64,000 nucleotides of DNA from an uncultured Clostridia bacterium (lineage in GTDB: Bacteria; Bacillota; Clostridia; TANB77; CAG-508), in the NCBI GenBank assembly GCA_934149005.1, contig CAKPDN010000003.1:62001-126000 (forward strand), given 5' to 3'. Under the pieces are notes generated by a model, which worked only from the letters and a program-made list of their open reading frames with translations, did not search any database and had not been told where the DNA came from. The translations under genes were made by a program, and so were the position numbers. Shown in pieces: positions 44,073 to 53,186 of this stretch. Numbering within the stretch: position 1 is the first letter of the stretch; every line of letters starts with the position of its first letter.

Positions 44073-46148
44073 GTGTCAAATCAAATTATATATATAATTA
44101 TGGGATTATCAATAGTAGCTATGGTTGTAGTAGTAATTGCATATTATATATTATCTAAAAAAATGCAAAAATCTGAATATAAAAAAATACAAAAACTTCA
44201 ACAGGGAACAAAAGCAGGTGGATTTTCAACAGAAGTAATGTATCAAAAATTATATTTAACATATAGAAGCATTCCATTCTTAAAAAGGTACATATTAAAA
44301 TTAAGAAGAAGATTAGAAATATTAAATATAGATGATGAATATGCAACTAGAAGGGATACTGCGAAAATCATAACAAGAGCACTTGTTATACTAATTCCAT
44401 TAGTTATATTAACAATTGTATTAACAAAAAGTAACTTTTTGTTAATGTTCATATTATTAATGTTTGAATTGTTTATGATAGACATATTAATAGAAGGTTC
44501 TGTAGATAAAAAAGATGATAGTTTATTATTACAACAAATAGATTTCTTTTCAGAGATAAGACATGCTTATCATGAATTTAATATGGTAGAAGAAGCTATT
44601 TATCAGGTATCACAAGATGATGAAAAAGAAGTATCAAGACAAGGAGAAAAAATATATGAAATATTAATTTCAGATGATCCTGAAACAGAACTAGAAAAAT
44701 ATTATGATGTAGCACCAAACAATTTCTTAAAAGAATTTGCAGGATTGTCATATTTAACAAAAGAATTTGGTGATAGAAAAGTAGATGGGGCATCATTATA
44801 TTTGAAAAATATAGATAACATAACACAGGAAATGCAAATAGAAATATTAAAAAGAGATAAATTAAACTATGTATTTAGGAGTTTATCGTTTATATCAATT
44901 GCACCAGTAATGTTATTAGAACCATTAAAAACATGGGCTGTATCAAACTTTTCATTTGTTAAAAGCTGGTATTATGGTAAATCAGGAATGATAGTACAAA
45001 TATTAATACTAATAATAACATTTGTATCTTATATACTAGTTAGAAAATTAAAAGATAATGGTTCAGTAAACATGAGTACAAAAAATACTGAAAACCCATG
45101 GCAAGAAAAAGTATATAAAAATAAATTTGCAAAGAAAATAATAAAATTATTTTTGCCAAAAGATGGAACAAAAGAATACAAAAAAGTCAAAGAATTATTA
45201 AAAGATGCAGCATCGCCATTAAAAATGGAATGGGTGTATATAAATAGAATATGTATTGCAATAATTACATTTATTGCATCACTATTTGTATTTATGTATT
45301 TACATCAAGTAGCAATAGACTATGAATATACACAACCAACAACAGATTATAATTTATTGAGCATGTCAGAAAAAGAAGAAGTTAAAGCTATGGAATTGAC
45401 TAAACAAGATAATGTATTTTTAGATATGTTTAAAGGGAAAACAAAAACAAAAGTTGAAGATATAGAAAAAGCAGTAAAAAAATCAAAATATTATAAAGAT
45501 GCAAGTACAGAAGAAATAACAAAAGCAGCAAAAAGAATATATGAAAAATTACAAGTAGTAAATAGCGAAACATTTAAATGGTTTGAATTATTATTAGCAT
45601 TTGTATTTATGATAGTAGGATATATGTCTCAAATATGGATTTTAATGTTCCAATCAAAAATGAGACAATTAGAAATGGAAGATGAGGTAATGCAATTCCA
45701 AACAATTATATTAATGCTTATGAGAATAGAAAGAGTTAATGTTGAAATAATACTAGAATGGTTAGAAAGGTATTCAAATATATTCAAAAGCCAAATAACA
45801 AGATGTGTTAATAATTACGAAGCTGGTGCATGGGAAGCATTAGAAGAATTAAAAAATGACATATCATATATGCCTTTAATAAGAATTGTAGAAAGCATGC
45901 AAGCAGCAGTTGAAAAAATACCTATAAAAGATGCATTTGATGAACTAGATTCAGAAAGAGAATATTATAGAGATAAAAGAAAAGAATCTAATGAAAGATT
46001 AATATCAAGAAAAGGTATGATTGGAAAAGTAATAGGATTTGCACCAATGGTTTGTCTATTTGTAGGATATTTAATTATACCATTAGTTTTTGTTGGACTT
46101 ACAAGTATGTCTTCAACAATGGGCTCTATGTCTTCTACATCTTTCTAA
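44073..46148 (+). CDS. Large TadB/TadC-like (type II secretion F) membrane protein
   Basis: A 691-residue polytopic protein with membrane helices near 5-28, 108-145, 270-290, 305-325, 388-410, 500-530 and 655-680. The layout suggests two GspF-like halves in one chain, like a TadB-TadC fusion: cytoplasmic helical domains (about 150-265 and 535-650) lie before paired helices. It would form the inner-membrane platform that the CpaF-like ATPase drives. It starts with GTG behind AGGAGGTGAT. Sequence similarity to classical TadB/C is low, so the assignment rests on topology and context. Confidence 0.62.
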   Translation: MSNQIIYIIMGLSIVAMVVVVIAYYILSKKMQKSEYKKIQKLQQGTKAGGFSTEVMYQKLYLTYRSIPFLKRYILKLRRRLEILNIDDEYATRRDTAKIITRALVILIPLVILTIVLTKSNFLLMFILLMFELFMIDILIEGSVDKKDDSLLLQQIDFFSEIRHAYHEFNMVEEAIYQVSQDDEKEVSRQGEKIYEILISDDPETELEKYYDVAPNNFLKEFAGLSYLTKEFGDRKVDGASLYLKNIDNITQEMQIEILKRDKLNYVFRSLSFISIAPVMLLEPLKTWAVSNFSFVKSWYYGKSGMIVQILILIITFVSYILVRKLKDNGSVNMSTKNTENPWQEKVYKNKFAKKIIKLFLPKDGTKEYKKVKELLKDAASPLKMEWVYINRICIAIITFIASLFVFMYLHQVAIDYEYTQPTTDYNLLSMSEKEEVKAMELTKQDNVFLDMFKGKTKTKVEDIEKAVKKSKYYKDASTEEITKAAKRIYEKLQVVNSETFKWFELLLAFVFMIVGYMSQIWILMFQSKMRQLEMEDEVMQFQTIILMLMRIERVNVEIILEWLERYSNIFKSQITRCVNNYEAGAWEALEELKNDISYMPLIRIVESMQAAVEKIPIKDAFDELDSEREYYRDKRKESNERLISRKGMIGKVIGFAPMVCLFVGYLIIPLVFVGLTSMSSTMGSMSSTSF

Positions 46149-46176
46149 TATTTTAGTTAAGAAAGGATGAGTTGTA

Positions 46177-46852
46177 ATGGAAAATGCATCAAAAGCACTG
46201 TTGATGGCTGGAGGAACTCTAATAGCATTAATAATAATAAGTGCATTATTATTAATGGCTAATAATATTAGCACATATAAAAATGCAGAGGAAAGTAATG
46301 TAAAAAATTCGCAATTAGCTAAATTCAATATGGACTTTGAGAGATATTTAGATGATAAAGGAATATCTGGTTCAGATATAGTTACTCTTGCTAATAAAGT
46401 TACTGATTACAATAGTAAATCAGATACAGTACATGATGTAACAAATTCTGTTGATTATAGTATAAAAATTACTTTAAATGTTGATATGACAGGTTTTAAA
46501 AATAAATATGGTTATAACAGAGGAGGAATATTTACAGATAAGAATTATACGGTTGATGAAACAGGTGGAGATTTAAAGCAAATTATAGATACATATAATC
46601 CGATTTTTAATGGTAGCAATAAGAAATTAATAACACATTTAACAGATGTTTATGATAGGAAATTAACTGAAAATGAAAATATAAAGAATATGAGCAAAGT
46701 AGCTAATGATTGGGAAAGAGTTCGGAAGATTAGATCAAATAAAGAATTATAAAGAATATACAGAATTTAGAACTTCAACATTTATATTAAAGCAAGATGC
46801 AGAATATAAAAATGGGCAGATTAAAAGTTTATATTTTAAATGGAAAAACTAA
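46177..46852 (+). CDS. Pilin-like membrane protein of the MENASKAL type, +1 frameshift at CGG
   Basis: Starts MENASKALLMAGGTLIALII, a short polar head followed at once by a membrane helix, as in three downstream paralogues. The extracytoplasmic part is about 195 residues. The literal frame ends VRKIRSNKEL; skipping the C of the CGG at 46723 gives DWERVGRLDQIKNYKEYTEF and runs to 46852 with ILKQDAEYKNGQIKSLYFKW, which resembles the family ending of the next paralogue (ETGKVKQIKFIKQ). Joined length 224 residues. The restored stop lies 10 bases before the next gene, as expected in this tightly packed operon. Confidence 0.68.
46723..46725 (+). other. Putative +1 recoding site (CGG), pilin-like gene
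   Basis: The literal frame reads GAA AGA GTT CGG AAG ATT AGA TCA. Dropping the C gives GTT GGA AGA TTA GAT CAA and 43 further codons including the stop. Confidence 0.65.
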
Positions 46853-46862
46853 GAGGTGAAAT

Positions 46863-47306
46863 ATGGAAAATGCATCAAAAGCATTAATAATGGCGGCAGG
46901 TGTTTTAATAGGTGTACTAATAATATCACTAGCAGTATATATATTTGTAGATTTTGGTACAACTTCGGCAAAAATAAATAAAGAAAATGCACAACAAAAA
47001 ATTTTACAATTTAATTCACAATTTACATCATATATAGATAAAGATTTAACTATATACGATATAGTTACAATTTTGGGATATGCACAGGAAAATAATAAAT
47101 ATTATAAAGATAATCTGAATGAGCAAATTAAAGTTAGTTTGGATGGAAAAGATATAACTAAAAAAAGTGATACTGAAAAAAGTAATTTAATAAAAGGTGA
47201 GCCATTAAAAGATGGAAAATTGCCAATTTATAAGTTAAAAGAAGAGAACATAGAATATAATGATGAAACAGGAAAAGTGAAACAAATAAAATTTATTAAA
47301 CAGTAA
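46863..47306 (+). CDS. Pilin-like membrane protein of the MENASKAL type
   Basis: 147 residues: MENASKALIMAAGVLIGVLI, one helix, then a soluble domain with FNSQFTSYIDKDLTIYDIVT, the same layout as the upstream paralogue (FNMDFERYLDDKGISGSDIVT). The family is not one I can name. The conserved Glu2 and the helix starting at residue 8 without a basic leader argue against normal prepilin cleavage. Confidence 0.62.
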   Translation: MENASKALIMAAGVLIGVLIISLAVYIFVDFGTTSAKINKENAQQKILQFNSQFTSYIDKDLTIYDIVTILGYAQENNKYYKDNLNEQIKVSLDGKDITKKSDTEKSNLIKGEPLKDGKLPIYKLKEENIEYNDETGKVKQIKFIKQ

Positions 47307-47324
47307 TATTTTTATATAAAATTG

Positions 47325-47353
47325 TTGAAAAAGAAAATATAAAATGTTATAAT
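47325..47353 (+). promoter_or_regulatory. Internal promoter in the Tad-like operon
   Basis: TTGAAA (47325-47330), 17 bases, TATAAT (47348-47353), 18 bases before the next ATG. Confidence 0.6.
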
Positions 47354-47370
47354 TAAAAAGGAAAGATTTT

Positions 47371-47802
47371 ATGAAGAAAATAGCAATATTTGCAATGATA
47401 GTAATAGTTATAATATGTGGAATATTCTACATGTATATAAATTATAAAGCAAATTATAATACTTCAAAAAAAGCAAATTTACAATTTGAAAAATATCTAA
47501 ACGAAGAATTATATGGAAATGATTTAGCAACAGTTATAAATAGAGCAGTAGATAGCAATGAAAGAAATAAAGTAGAAAGAAATAATAAAGGTATTTATCA
47601 AAATAATGATAAAGATTCCATAAATATAGAAATAAAAATGATAGATAATGATTCGATTTATCAAATGGAAACTATATACAGAAGTGGAATGCAAACTTTT
47701 GTAAATTATTATGGAGATATTAAATTTAAATGTGTAGAAATTAAATATCATAGTGTAACTAATAAAGTTAAATATATGTTATTTGAACAAATAACGCAAT
47801 AA
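47371..47802 (+). CDS. Small single-pass membrane protein, distant member of the pilin-like set
   Basis: 143 residues with an N-terminal helix (about 4-24) preceded by MKK. The soluble part includes ANLQFEKYLNEELYGNDLAT, which repeats the FxxYLxxxxxGxDxxT pattern of the MENASKAL paralogues, so it is probably a divergent relative with a normal signal-anchor. It has its own promoter. Function unknown. Confidence 0.55.
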   Translation: MKKIAIFAMIVIVIICGIFYMYINYKANYNTSKKANLQFEKYLNEELYGNDLATVINRAVDSNERNKVERNNKGIYQNNDKDSINIEIKMIDNDSIYQMETIYRSGMQTFVNYYGDIKFKCVEIKYHSVTNKVKYMLFEQITQ

Positions 47803-47883
47803 ATAAGTTATTAATCTTACTAACACTGTTAGTAGAAAATATAGAAATAAATATTTTATATAAAACAAAGGAGGAGAAAAAAG

Positions 47884-48285
47884 ATGGAAAATGCATCAAA
47901 AGCATTAATTATAGCAGGTGCTATACTTTTATCTATATTAATAATATCATTAGGAATAATGATATTCCAACAAGGGCAAGATGCTATAAAAAATAGTGGT
48001 ATGTCAAAAGCTGAAATATCAGCATTTAATGGACAATTTACTAAATATGAAGGAGATAGAAGGGGTTCGGCGGTAAAATCATTAATTCAAGAAGTTAATG
48101 CAAGTAATGCAAGTGATAAGGCAGAAGGAAATGATAGGTACATAACTTTAAAAATTGGTGATAAAGAGATAACATCTACTTCTGGTATATCATCAACAGC
48201 TACATATACAGTTGAAATACCATCAGATGGTTATGATAATAGTGGATTTATAAAAACTATAATTGTAACTAAAAAGAGTAATTAA
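47884..48285 (+). CDS. Pilin-like membrane protein of the MENASKAL type
   Basis: 133 residues: MENASKALIIAGAILLSILI, then FNGQFTKYEGDRRGSAVKSL and a beta-rich end. The third clear paralogue of the family, preceded by a strong AAAGGAGGAG site, which suggests high expression as for a major pilin subunit (inference). Confidence 0.62.
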   Translation: MENASKALIIAGAILLSILIISLGIMIFQQGQDAIKNSGMSKAEISAFNGQFTKYEGDRRGSAVKSLIQEVNASNASDKAEGNDRYITLKIGDKEITSTSGISSTATYTVEIPSDGYDNSGFIKTIIVTKKSN

Positions 48286-48309
48286 TTATAAAACGAGAGG
48301 AGTATAGTA

Positions 48310-48951
48310 ATGGAGAACGCAGCAGAAGCATTAAAAATGGCGGGAGCCGTATTATTATTTGTATTAGCGATTTCCATTATTATTGCATCTTTTGGACAAC
48401 TTATACAATCAGCCGATACAATAATAGATTATAAAGATAGAGAAACTTTTTATATTGATGCACAATATTATTATAAAGGAGATTCTACTGAAAGGACAGT
48501 AAATTTAGAAACAATAGTACCATCAGTATTTAGAGCATATTTAGAAAATTATAAAATAATATTTGAAGGATTAGGAAAACCATTATATAGGATAAGTGCA
48601 TCATATGAAGAAAATGGTATTATGCAAACTGAAGAAATAGAAAAGAGATCTTTAGACTTAGAAACAAATCAAAATACAAAATACAGAAATGTAGCTTTAG
48701 CAAGTGATGAACAGAAACGTGAATTTTTATGTGGAATTTTATATGGTGATTATTCAACAAGTGGAGAAAAAGAAAAATTTGAAGAGAAATTCAAAATATC
48801 ATTATCAGGTTGTATGCCACTATATGATCAAATAAAAGATAAAACGAACATTACAGAAAACTTAGGGGTATATTATCAAAATGATAGTCCAAATGAACCA
48901 AATGTTAATAAAATAAAAAAAAGAGTGATAACATATAGAATAAAAAATTAG
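48310..48951 (+). CDS. Pilin-like membrane protein of the MENASKAL type, larger variant
   Basis: 213 residues: MENAAEALKMAGAVLLFVLA, one helix, then a domain of about 170 residues with two cysteines (FLCGIL, SGCMPL). Same N-terminal signature as the other three, with a different C-terminal domain; may be a minor or adaptor subunit. Confidence 0.58.
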   Translation: MENAAEALKMAGAVLLFVLAISIIIASFGQLIQSADTIIDYKDRETFYIDAQYYYKGDSTERTVNLETIVPSVFRAYLENYKIIFEGLGKPLYRISASYEENGIMQTEEIEKRSLDLETNQNTKYRNVALASDEQKREFLCGILYGDYSTSGEKEKFEEKFKISLSGCMPLYDQIKDKTNITENLGVYYQNDSPNEPNVNKIKKRVITYRIKN

Positions 48952-48974
48952 AAAAATAAATAGGAGGGTACCAA

Positions 48975-49496
48975 ATGAGTGATACATTAATAACAATTGT
49001 AGCAATATTTTTAGCAGCAATACTAATGATGGTATTTCCACTAATGACAATGTCAAATAAAGTAGACACAACAACACAAACAGAAGTAGAAAAGATTACA
49101 TCAGAATTTTTAAATCAAATAAAAACAACAGGAAAATTAACAGAAGAAAGATATAGTGTATTGTTAGAAGACCTTACAAGCACAGGAAATACATATGATG
49201 TAACTCTTGAATTTAAAATTTTAGATGAAAATCCAGGTAAGAAAACATTACAATCAGCTAAAGACAAAATAGGTGAAAACTATTATACATCAGTATTTAC
49301 TACACAAATAGAAAAAGAACTAGAAGAACAAGGAGTGTATAAATTACATGAAGGTGACATTGTATCAATTACAGTAAAAAACACAAATGTAACACTTGCA
49401 CAAAAAATGAAAAATTTCTTCTACTCTTTAGCAGGAAATGGAGAATACAAAATTACAACAACAGAATCAGGATTAGTTACTGCAACAGGAAAATAA
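48975..49496 (+). CDS. Pilin-like membrane protein, second family (copy 1)
   Basis: 173 residues: a helix at about 5-25 (MSDTLITIVAIFLAAILMMV) followed by FPLMTMSN, an STGNTYDVTLEFKI block, a DENPGKK block, and LKNFFY-like KMKNFFYSLAG near the end. It is about half identical to the next gene by eye. The two copies follow one another with 24 bases between, indicating tandem duplication. Confidence 0.6.
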   Translation: MSDTLITIVAIFLAAILMMVFPLMTMSNKVDTTTQTEVEKITSEFLNQIKTTGKLTEERYSVLLEDLTSTGNTYDVTLEFKILDENPGKKTLQSAKDKIGENYYTSVFTTQIEKELEEQGVYKLHEGDIVSITVKNTNVTLAQKMKNFFYSLAGNGEYKITTTESGLVTATGK

Positions 49497-49520
49497 CAAC
49501 AATACAGGAGGAATAAATAA

Positions 49521-50045
49521 ATGGATGATATATTAATTTCTATATTTGCAATAGTATTATCCGTAGTTTTAATGTTTATATTTCCATTAATGACAATGTC
49601 AGACAGAAATGATGATGTAGCACAATTAACTGTTGACATTGCCACTATTGAATTTGTAGATACAGTAAGAACAACTGGAGTAATAACAAGAAGTGAATAT
49701 GATAAATTTACAAGTAATATAGCTTCAACAGGAAATACATATAACATAGAACTAGAAGTAAGTATAAAAGATGAAAATCCTGGAAGAAAAATGACAGCAA
49801 ATAGTGGTGGAAGTGATATAGGAGAGAATGTATATTATTCAATATATACCTCACAAATAGAAGAAATGATTAGAACTAAAGAAGAATATAAACTAAAAGA
49901 GGGAGATGTATTTTCAGTAAGCGTAAAAAATACAAACCAAACTATATCCCAGCAATTAAAAAATTTTTTCTATACAGTAGTAGGAAAAGATACATATATA
50001 ATAGCAGCAGCACATGCTGGATTAGTAACAACAACAGGAAATTAG
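49521..50045 (+). CDS. Pilin-like membrane protein, second family (copy 2)
   Basis: 174 residues, a paralogue of the previous gene: helix 5-25, FPLMTMSDR, STGNTYNIELEVSIKDENPG, KEGDVFSVSVKNTNQTISQ and LKNFFYTVVG. Both end in a short THAGLV/TTTG-like tail (SGLVTATGK, AGLVTTTGN). Role unknown. Confidence 0.6.
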   Translation: MDDILISIFAIVLSVVLMFIFPLMTMSDRNDDVAQLTVDIATIEFVDTVRTTGVITRSEYDKFTSNIASTGNTYNIELEVSIKDENPGRKMTANSGGSDIGENVYYSIYTSQIEEMIRTKEEYKLKEGDVFSVSVKNTNQTISQQLKNFFYTVVGKDTYIIAAAHAGLVTTTGN

Positions 50046-50064
50046 AAAATAAGGAAAGAATATT

Positions 50065-51702
50065 ATGAAAATACAAAGTTTAGCAGTATTATTTATAATA
50101 ATAATTTTGCCAATTTCATTAGTATTAGCATCATATACTCAAAATAAAGTAACAACAATTAATATGCAAACTAGATATGATTCAAAATTAAATGATGCTA
50201 CATATGATGCATTAAAGGCATATCAATTAAATAGTTTTAATAGCGATACATCAGACTATACCAATGCAAGAATAAGAAATATAGAAGCATCTGCAAATAC
50301 ATTTTTTAATAGTATGGCATCAGGATTTAGTGAACTTGGTTATAAAAAGGAGACTCTTCAAAATTATGTTCCGGCTCTAGTATATGCTATGTATGATGGA
50401 TATTATATATATTCACCATATACTAATACTTGGGATGAAGAAACAGTGGATAAAGCTAGAAAGCAAAAGGAACAATATTTATTAGAAGATTCATCATATG
50501 AACTATCATTTAAAAAAGATGAAACACTATATGGTTTAAAACCATATGTATATTATAGTTGCAGATATAGAAGAGATAATACATTTGATGTTACTATAAC
50601 ATATTCATTAGATAATTATATTCAAATACAAGGTACAGTAAAAAATAATGTGACAGGAGAAATGGAAACAGTTAGCCAATATGGATATTTATTAAGTAAT
50701 GTTGGAGAAAATGGTGATACATATAAAGGTATAAGTATTGAAGTTGAAGATGGCAATAATTTAAAAGAAGATGTATATGTAGATGGACAAATAAAAAATT
50801 CGCCATATTTAAAGAAAAATGGAACAAAATATTATATGGATGGAAATACCGTGTATTCGGTTTTAAAAGGAAAAAGTGTAGTACAACAAAATTTTGATAA
50901 AAATGAAATAATAAATAATCAAAATGCTAAAAATTATTATAAGGAAGCATATGATTTAAAAACATTTATGGAAAAATATAAATTAGATGATATAAAAGTG
51001 AGTGACATTGTAGGAGAAAATGGAGAAACCTATGATATAAATGATGAAAATAGTCCATATCATACGAATGGAAAAATTTTTGATTTTGGTAATGCAAATG
51101 GTATAGAGTCAGAATCTTCAAACTTTAATAACCATAGAACAGAAGTAATAAAACATGCAATTGAAAGAAATTTATCAATAGCAATATCAAATTTTAATAA
51201 ATATTCAAGTTTGAATTTTCAAATGCCAAAATTAAGAGAAGCAGACTGGGACAAAATAATGAATAACATATCTATAATAGGATTTGTACAAGGAGTAAAT
51301 ATAGGTGGAAAAATTTATAATGGATATTCAATTGTAACAAATACTAAAAATGAAGATGTGGTAATGGAAGACTCTATATATATAAAAACAAATGATGGTG
51401 TTTTCCATAGAATTACAGAAAATGGACTTAGTAGTTCTAATGGTGCAATAGGAATTTATAATGTAAATGCTGAAAAAAGAACTGTACAGGAAAGTAATGG
51501 AAATACTTTATATTATTTTCCAGTATATGGAACTTTATCATATGATTCAATAGTAACACAAGACAATGTTGCAAAAAAATCAACACAAACATTAGGTGAC
51601 TATATTAATAATATACAAGATGATACTTTAAAGAAAATATATTATACAGCGTTAGGGAGAGAAAGATATGGTTTATATAGACAAAAATTAGTAATACCAT
51701 AA
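50065..51702 (+). CDS. Large secreted or anchored protein ending the Tad-like operon
   Basis: 545 residues with one N-terminal membrane helix (about 5-25; AVLFIIIILPISLVLASYTQ) and a long extracytoplasmic region rich in N, Y, D and S. YDSKLNDATYDALKAYQLNS after the helix is reminiscent of TadE/TadG-type anchors. The rest shows no family I recognise. As the last gene before a terminator it may be the tip or surface-exposed component; that is inferred from size and position only. Confidence 0.55.
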   Translation: MKIQSLAVLFIIIILPISLVLASYTQNKVTTINMQTRYDSKLNDATYDALKAYQLNSFNSDTSDYTNARIRNIEASANTFFNSMASGFSELGYKKETLQNYVPALVYAMYDGYYIYSPYTNTWDEETVDKARKQKEQYLLEDSSYELSFKKDETLYGLKPYVYYSCRYRRDNTFDVTITYSLDNYIQIQGTVKNNVTGEMETVSQYGYLLSNVGENGDTYKGISIEVEDGNNLKEDVYVDGQIKNSPYLKKNGTKYYMDGNTVYSVLKGKSVVQQNFDKNEIINNQNAKNYYKEAYDLKTFMEKYKLDDIKVSDIVGENGETYDINDENSPYHTNGKIFDFGNANGIESESSNFNNHRTEVIKHAIERNLSIAISNFNKYSSLNFQMPKLREADWDKIMNNISIIGFVQGVNIGGKIYNGYSIVTNTKNEDVVMEDSIYIKTNDGVFHRITENGLSSSNGAIGIYNVNAEKRTVQESNGNTLYYFPVYGTLSYDSIVTQDNVAKKSTQTLGDYINNIQDDTLKKIYYTALGRERYGLYRQKLVIP

Positions 51703-51739
51703 TTAAAAAAGTCGCATTTCAGTAATATATCAACACCAT

Positions 51740-51764
51740 TAAAACAGATTAATATATTTTCTTA
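51740..51764. repeat. Copy 2 of a 25-bp intergenic repeat
   Basis: Identical over 25 bases to 2744-2768, same orientation; here it sits between the last operon gene and its terminator. Confidence 0.7.
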
Positions 51765-51780
51765 CGAAATTGTAATATAA

Positions 51781-51828
51781 AAAGACTTAAATTTTTTACA
51801 AATAATAAAAAAATTTAAGTCTTTTTTT
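51781..51828 (+). terminator. Terminator of the Tad-like operon
   Basis: AAAGACTTAAATTTTTT pairs with AAAAAATTTAAGTCTTT, then a long T-run. Confidence 0.9.
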
Positions 51829-51907
51829 GTATTTTTAATTTATTAATAATAAAAAAATAAAAATAGTAAATACTAAAATTATAAAAACTTTTCTAAGGAG
51901 AATATAA

Positions 51908-53144
51908 TTGAAAAAGGTAATTTGGAAAATATTATTAATTTTTTTATTATTAATAATATATATGTATATAGTCTCAATTCAATCAATACCAGAAAATATA
52001 GTAATATTTGAAGGAGAAGCAATAAAATTAAAAACTGTTTTTGGTTTAAAAGCAAATTTGACAGAAAAAAATAATGTAATAGAAACATTATCAAGTAACC
52101 AAACTAATATTATAGATAATAGTGGGAAGAAAAAAATACAATTAAGTTTATTTGAAAATATATTTTTAAAAGATATAAGTGTAGATGTATTACCCAAAAC
52201 TACAGTTATTCCAATAGGAAGTGTAGCAGGAATAAAATTATACACAAGTGGTGTATTAGTCGTAGGAATGTCAGAAATACAAGGAATAGATAATAAAAAA
52301 TACAAGCCATATGAAAATACAGGAATAAAAGAAGGAGATACAATAATATCAATTAATAATAATAAAATAGACTCAACAGAAGAATTAATTCAAACAGTAA
52401 ATTCATGTAATGGTAGCGAAATTAAAGTGGAATATTTACATGATGAAAAAACATTAGAATGTTCAATAAAACCAGTGCAGACAGCAAAAAAAGAATATAA
52501 ATTAGGGTTATGGGTTAGAGATAGTGCAGCAGGAGTAGGAACAGTTACTTTTTATGAACCATCTACTCAAAATTTTGGAGCATTAGGGCATGGAATAACA
52601 GATATAGATACAGAACAACTTATAGATATTGCATCAGGAGAATTTGTAACTACTAAAATACTAAATGTAGTAAAGGGAGAAAGTGGAACTCCAGGAAGGA
52701 TACAAGGAACAGTTGATAATCAAAAAAATATTGGAACTATATATAAAAATACAAAATTTGGAATATATGGAAAAGTAGAAAATTTATCAAGTTTAAATAT
52801 AGATAAATCAAAAGAGATGGAACTAGCATTAAGAAATGAAATAAAAATAGGAAAAGCAACTATAATTTGCAGTTTGGAAAATGGAAAAGTAGAGGAATAT
52901 GAAATAGAAATAGAAAAGATATACAAAGAAAATAATTATGATAATAAAAGTATGTTAATAAAAATTACAGATGAAAGATTGTTAGAAAAAACAGGTGGAA
53001 TAATTCAACGGGATGAGTGGTTCGCCAATAATTCAAAATGGAAAATTTGTAGGAGCAGTAACACATGTATTAGTAAACAATCCACAAGAAGGTTATGGGG
53101 TATTTGGAGATATAATGTTAAAACAGATGAGAGAAGTAAAATAA
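51908..53144 (+). CDS. spoIVB: SpoIVB peptidase (S55), +1 frameshift at CGG before the catalytic serine motif
   Basis: A 411-residue product when joined: signal anchor (about 4-22), PDZ domain (about 110-190, [18 protein letters not shown]), then the S55 peptidase domain starting [20 protein letters not shown] with the His-region [11 protein letters not shown]. The literal frame after TGGIIQ reads RDEWFANN and runs 62 codons out of frame to 53194. Skipping the C of CGG at 53009 gives [18 protein letters not shown], the serine motif of the family, then THVLVNN and a stop at 53144 just before the terminator. SpoIVB is released into the intermembrane space of the sporulating cell and cuts SpoIVFA to trigger sigma-K activation. 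The start is TTG at 51908 behind AAGGAG. Usual length for SpoIVB. Confidence 0.88.
53009..53011 (+). other. Putative +1 recoding site (CGG), spoIVB
   Basis: The literal frame reads ATT CAA CGG GAT GAG TGG. Dropping the C gives CAA GGG ATG AGT GGT TCG CCA, i.e. QGMSGSP. Confidence 0.8.
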
Positions 53145-53186
53145 AAAATACTACTGACATGTATGAGCCAGTAGTATTTTTTTATT
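53145..53186. terminator. Bidirectional terminator between spoIVB and murC
   Basis: AAAATACTACTG (53145-53156) pairs with CAGTAGTATTTT (53169-53180). It begins exactly after the restored spoIVB stop, whereas the literal-frame stop (53192-53194) lies beyond it. Confidence 0.9.

Noticed and set aside
43431..53011. Classical programmed frameshift signals (slippery heptamer, RF2-type CTTTGA, downstream pseudoknot) at the CGG sites
   Set aside because: No shared slippery sequence, no stop codon at the site and no obvious common downstream structure; the only constant is CGGN.
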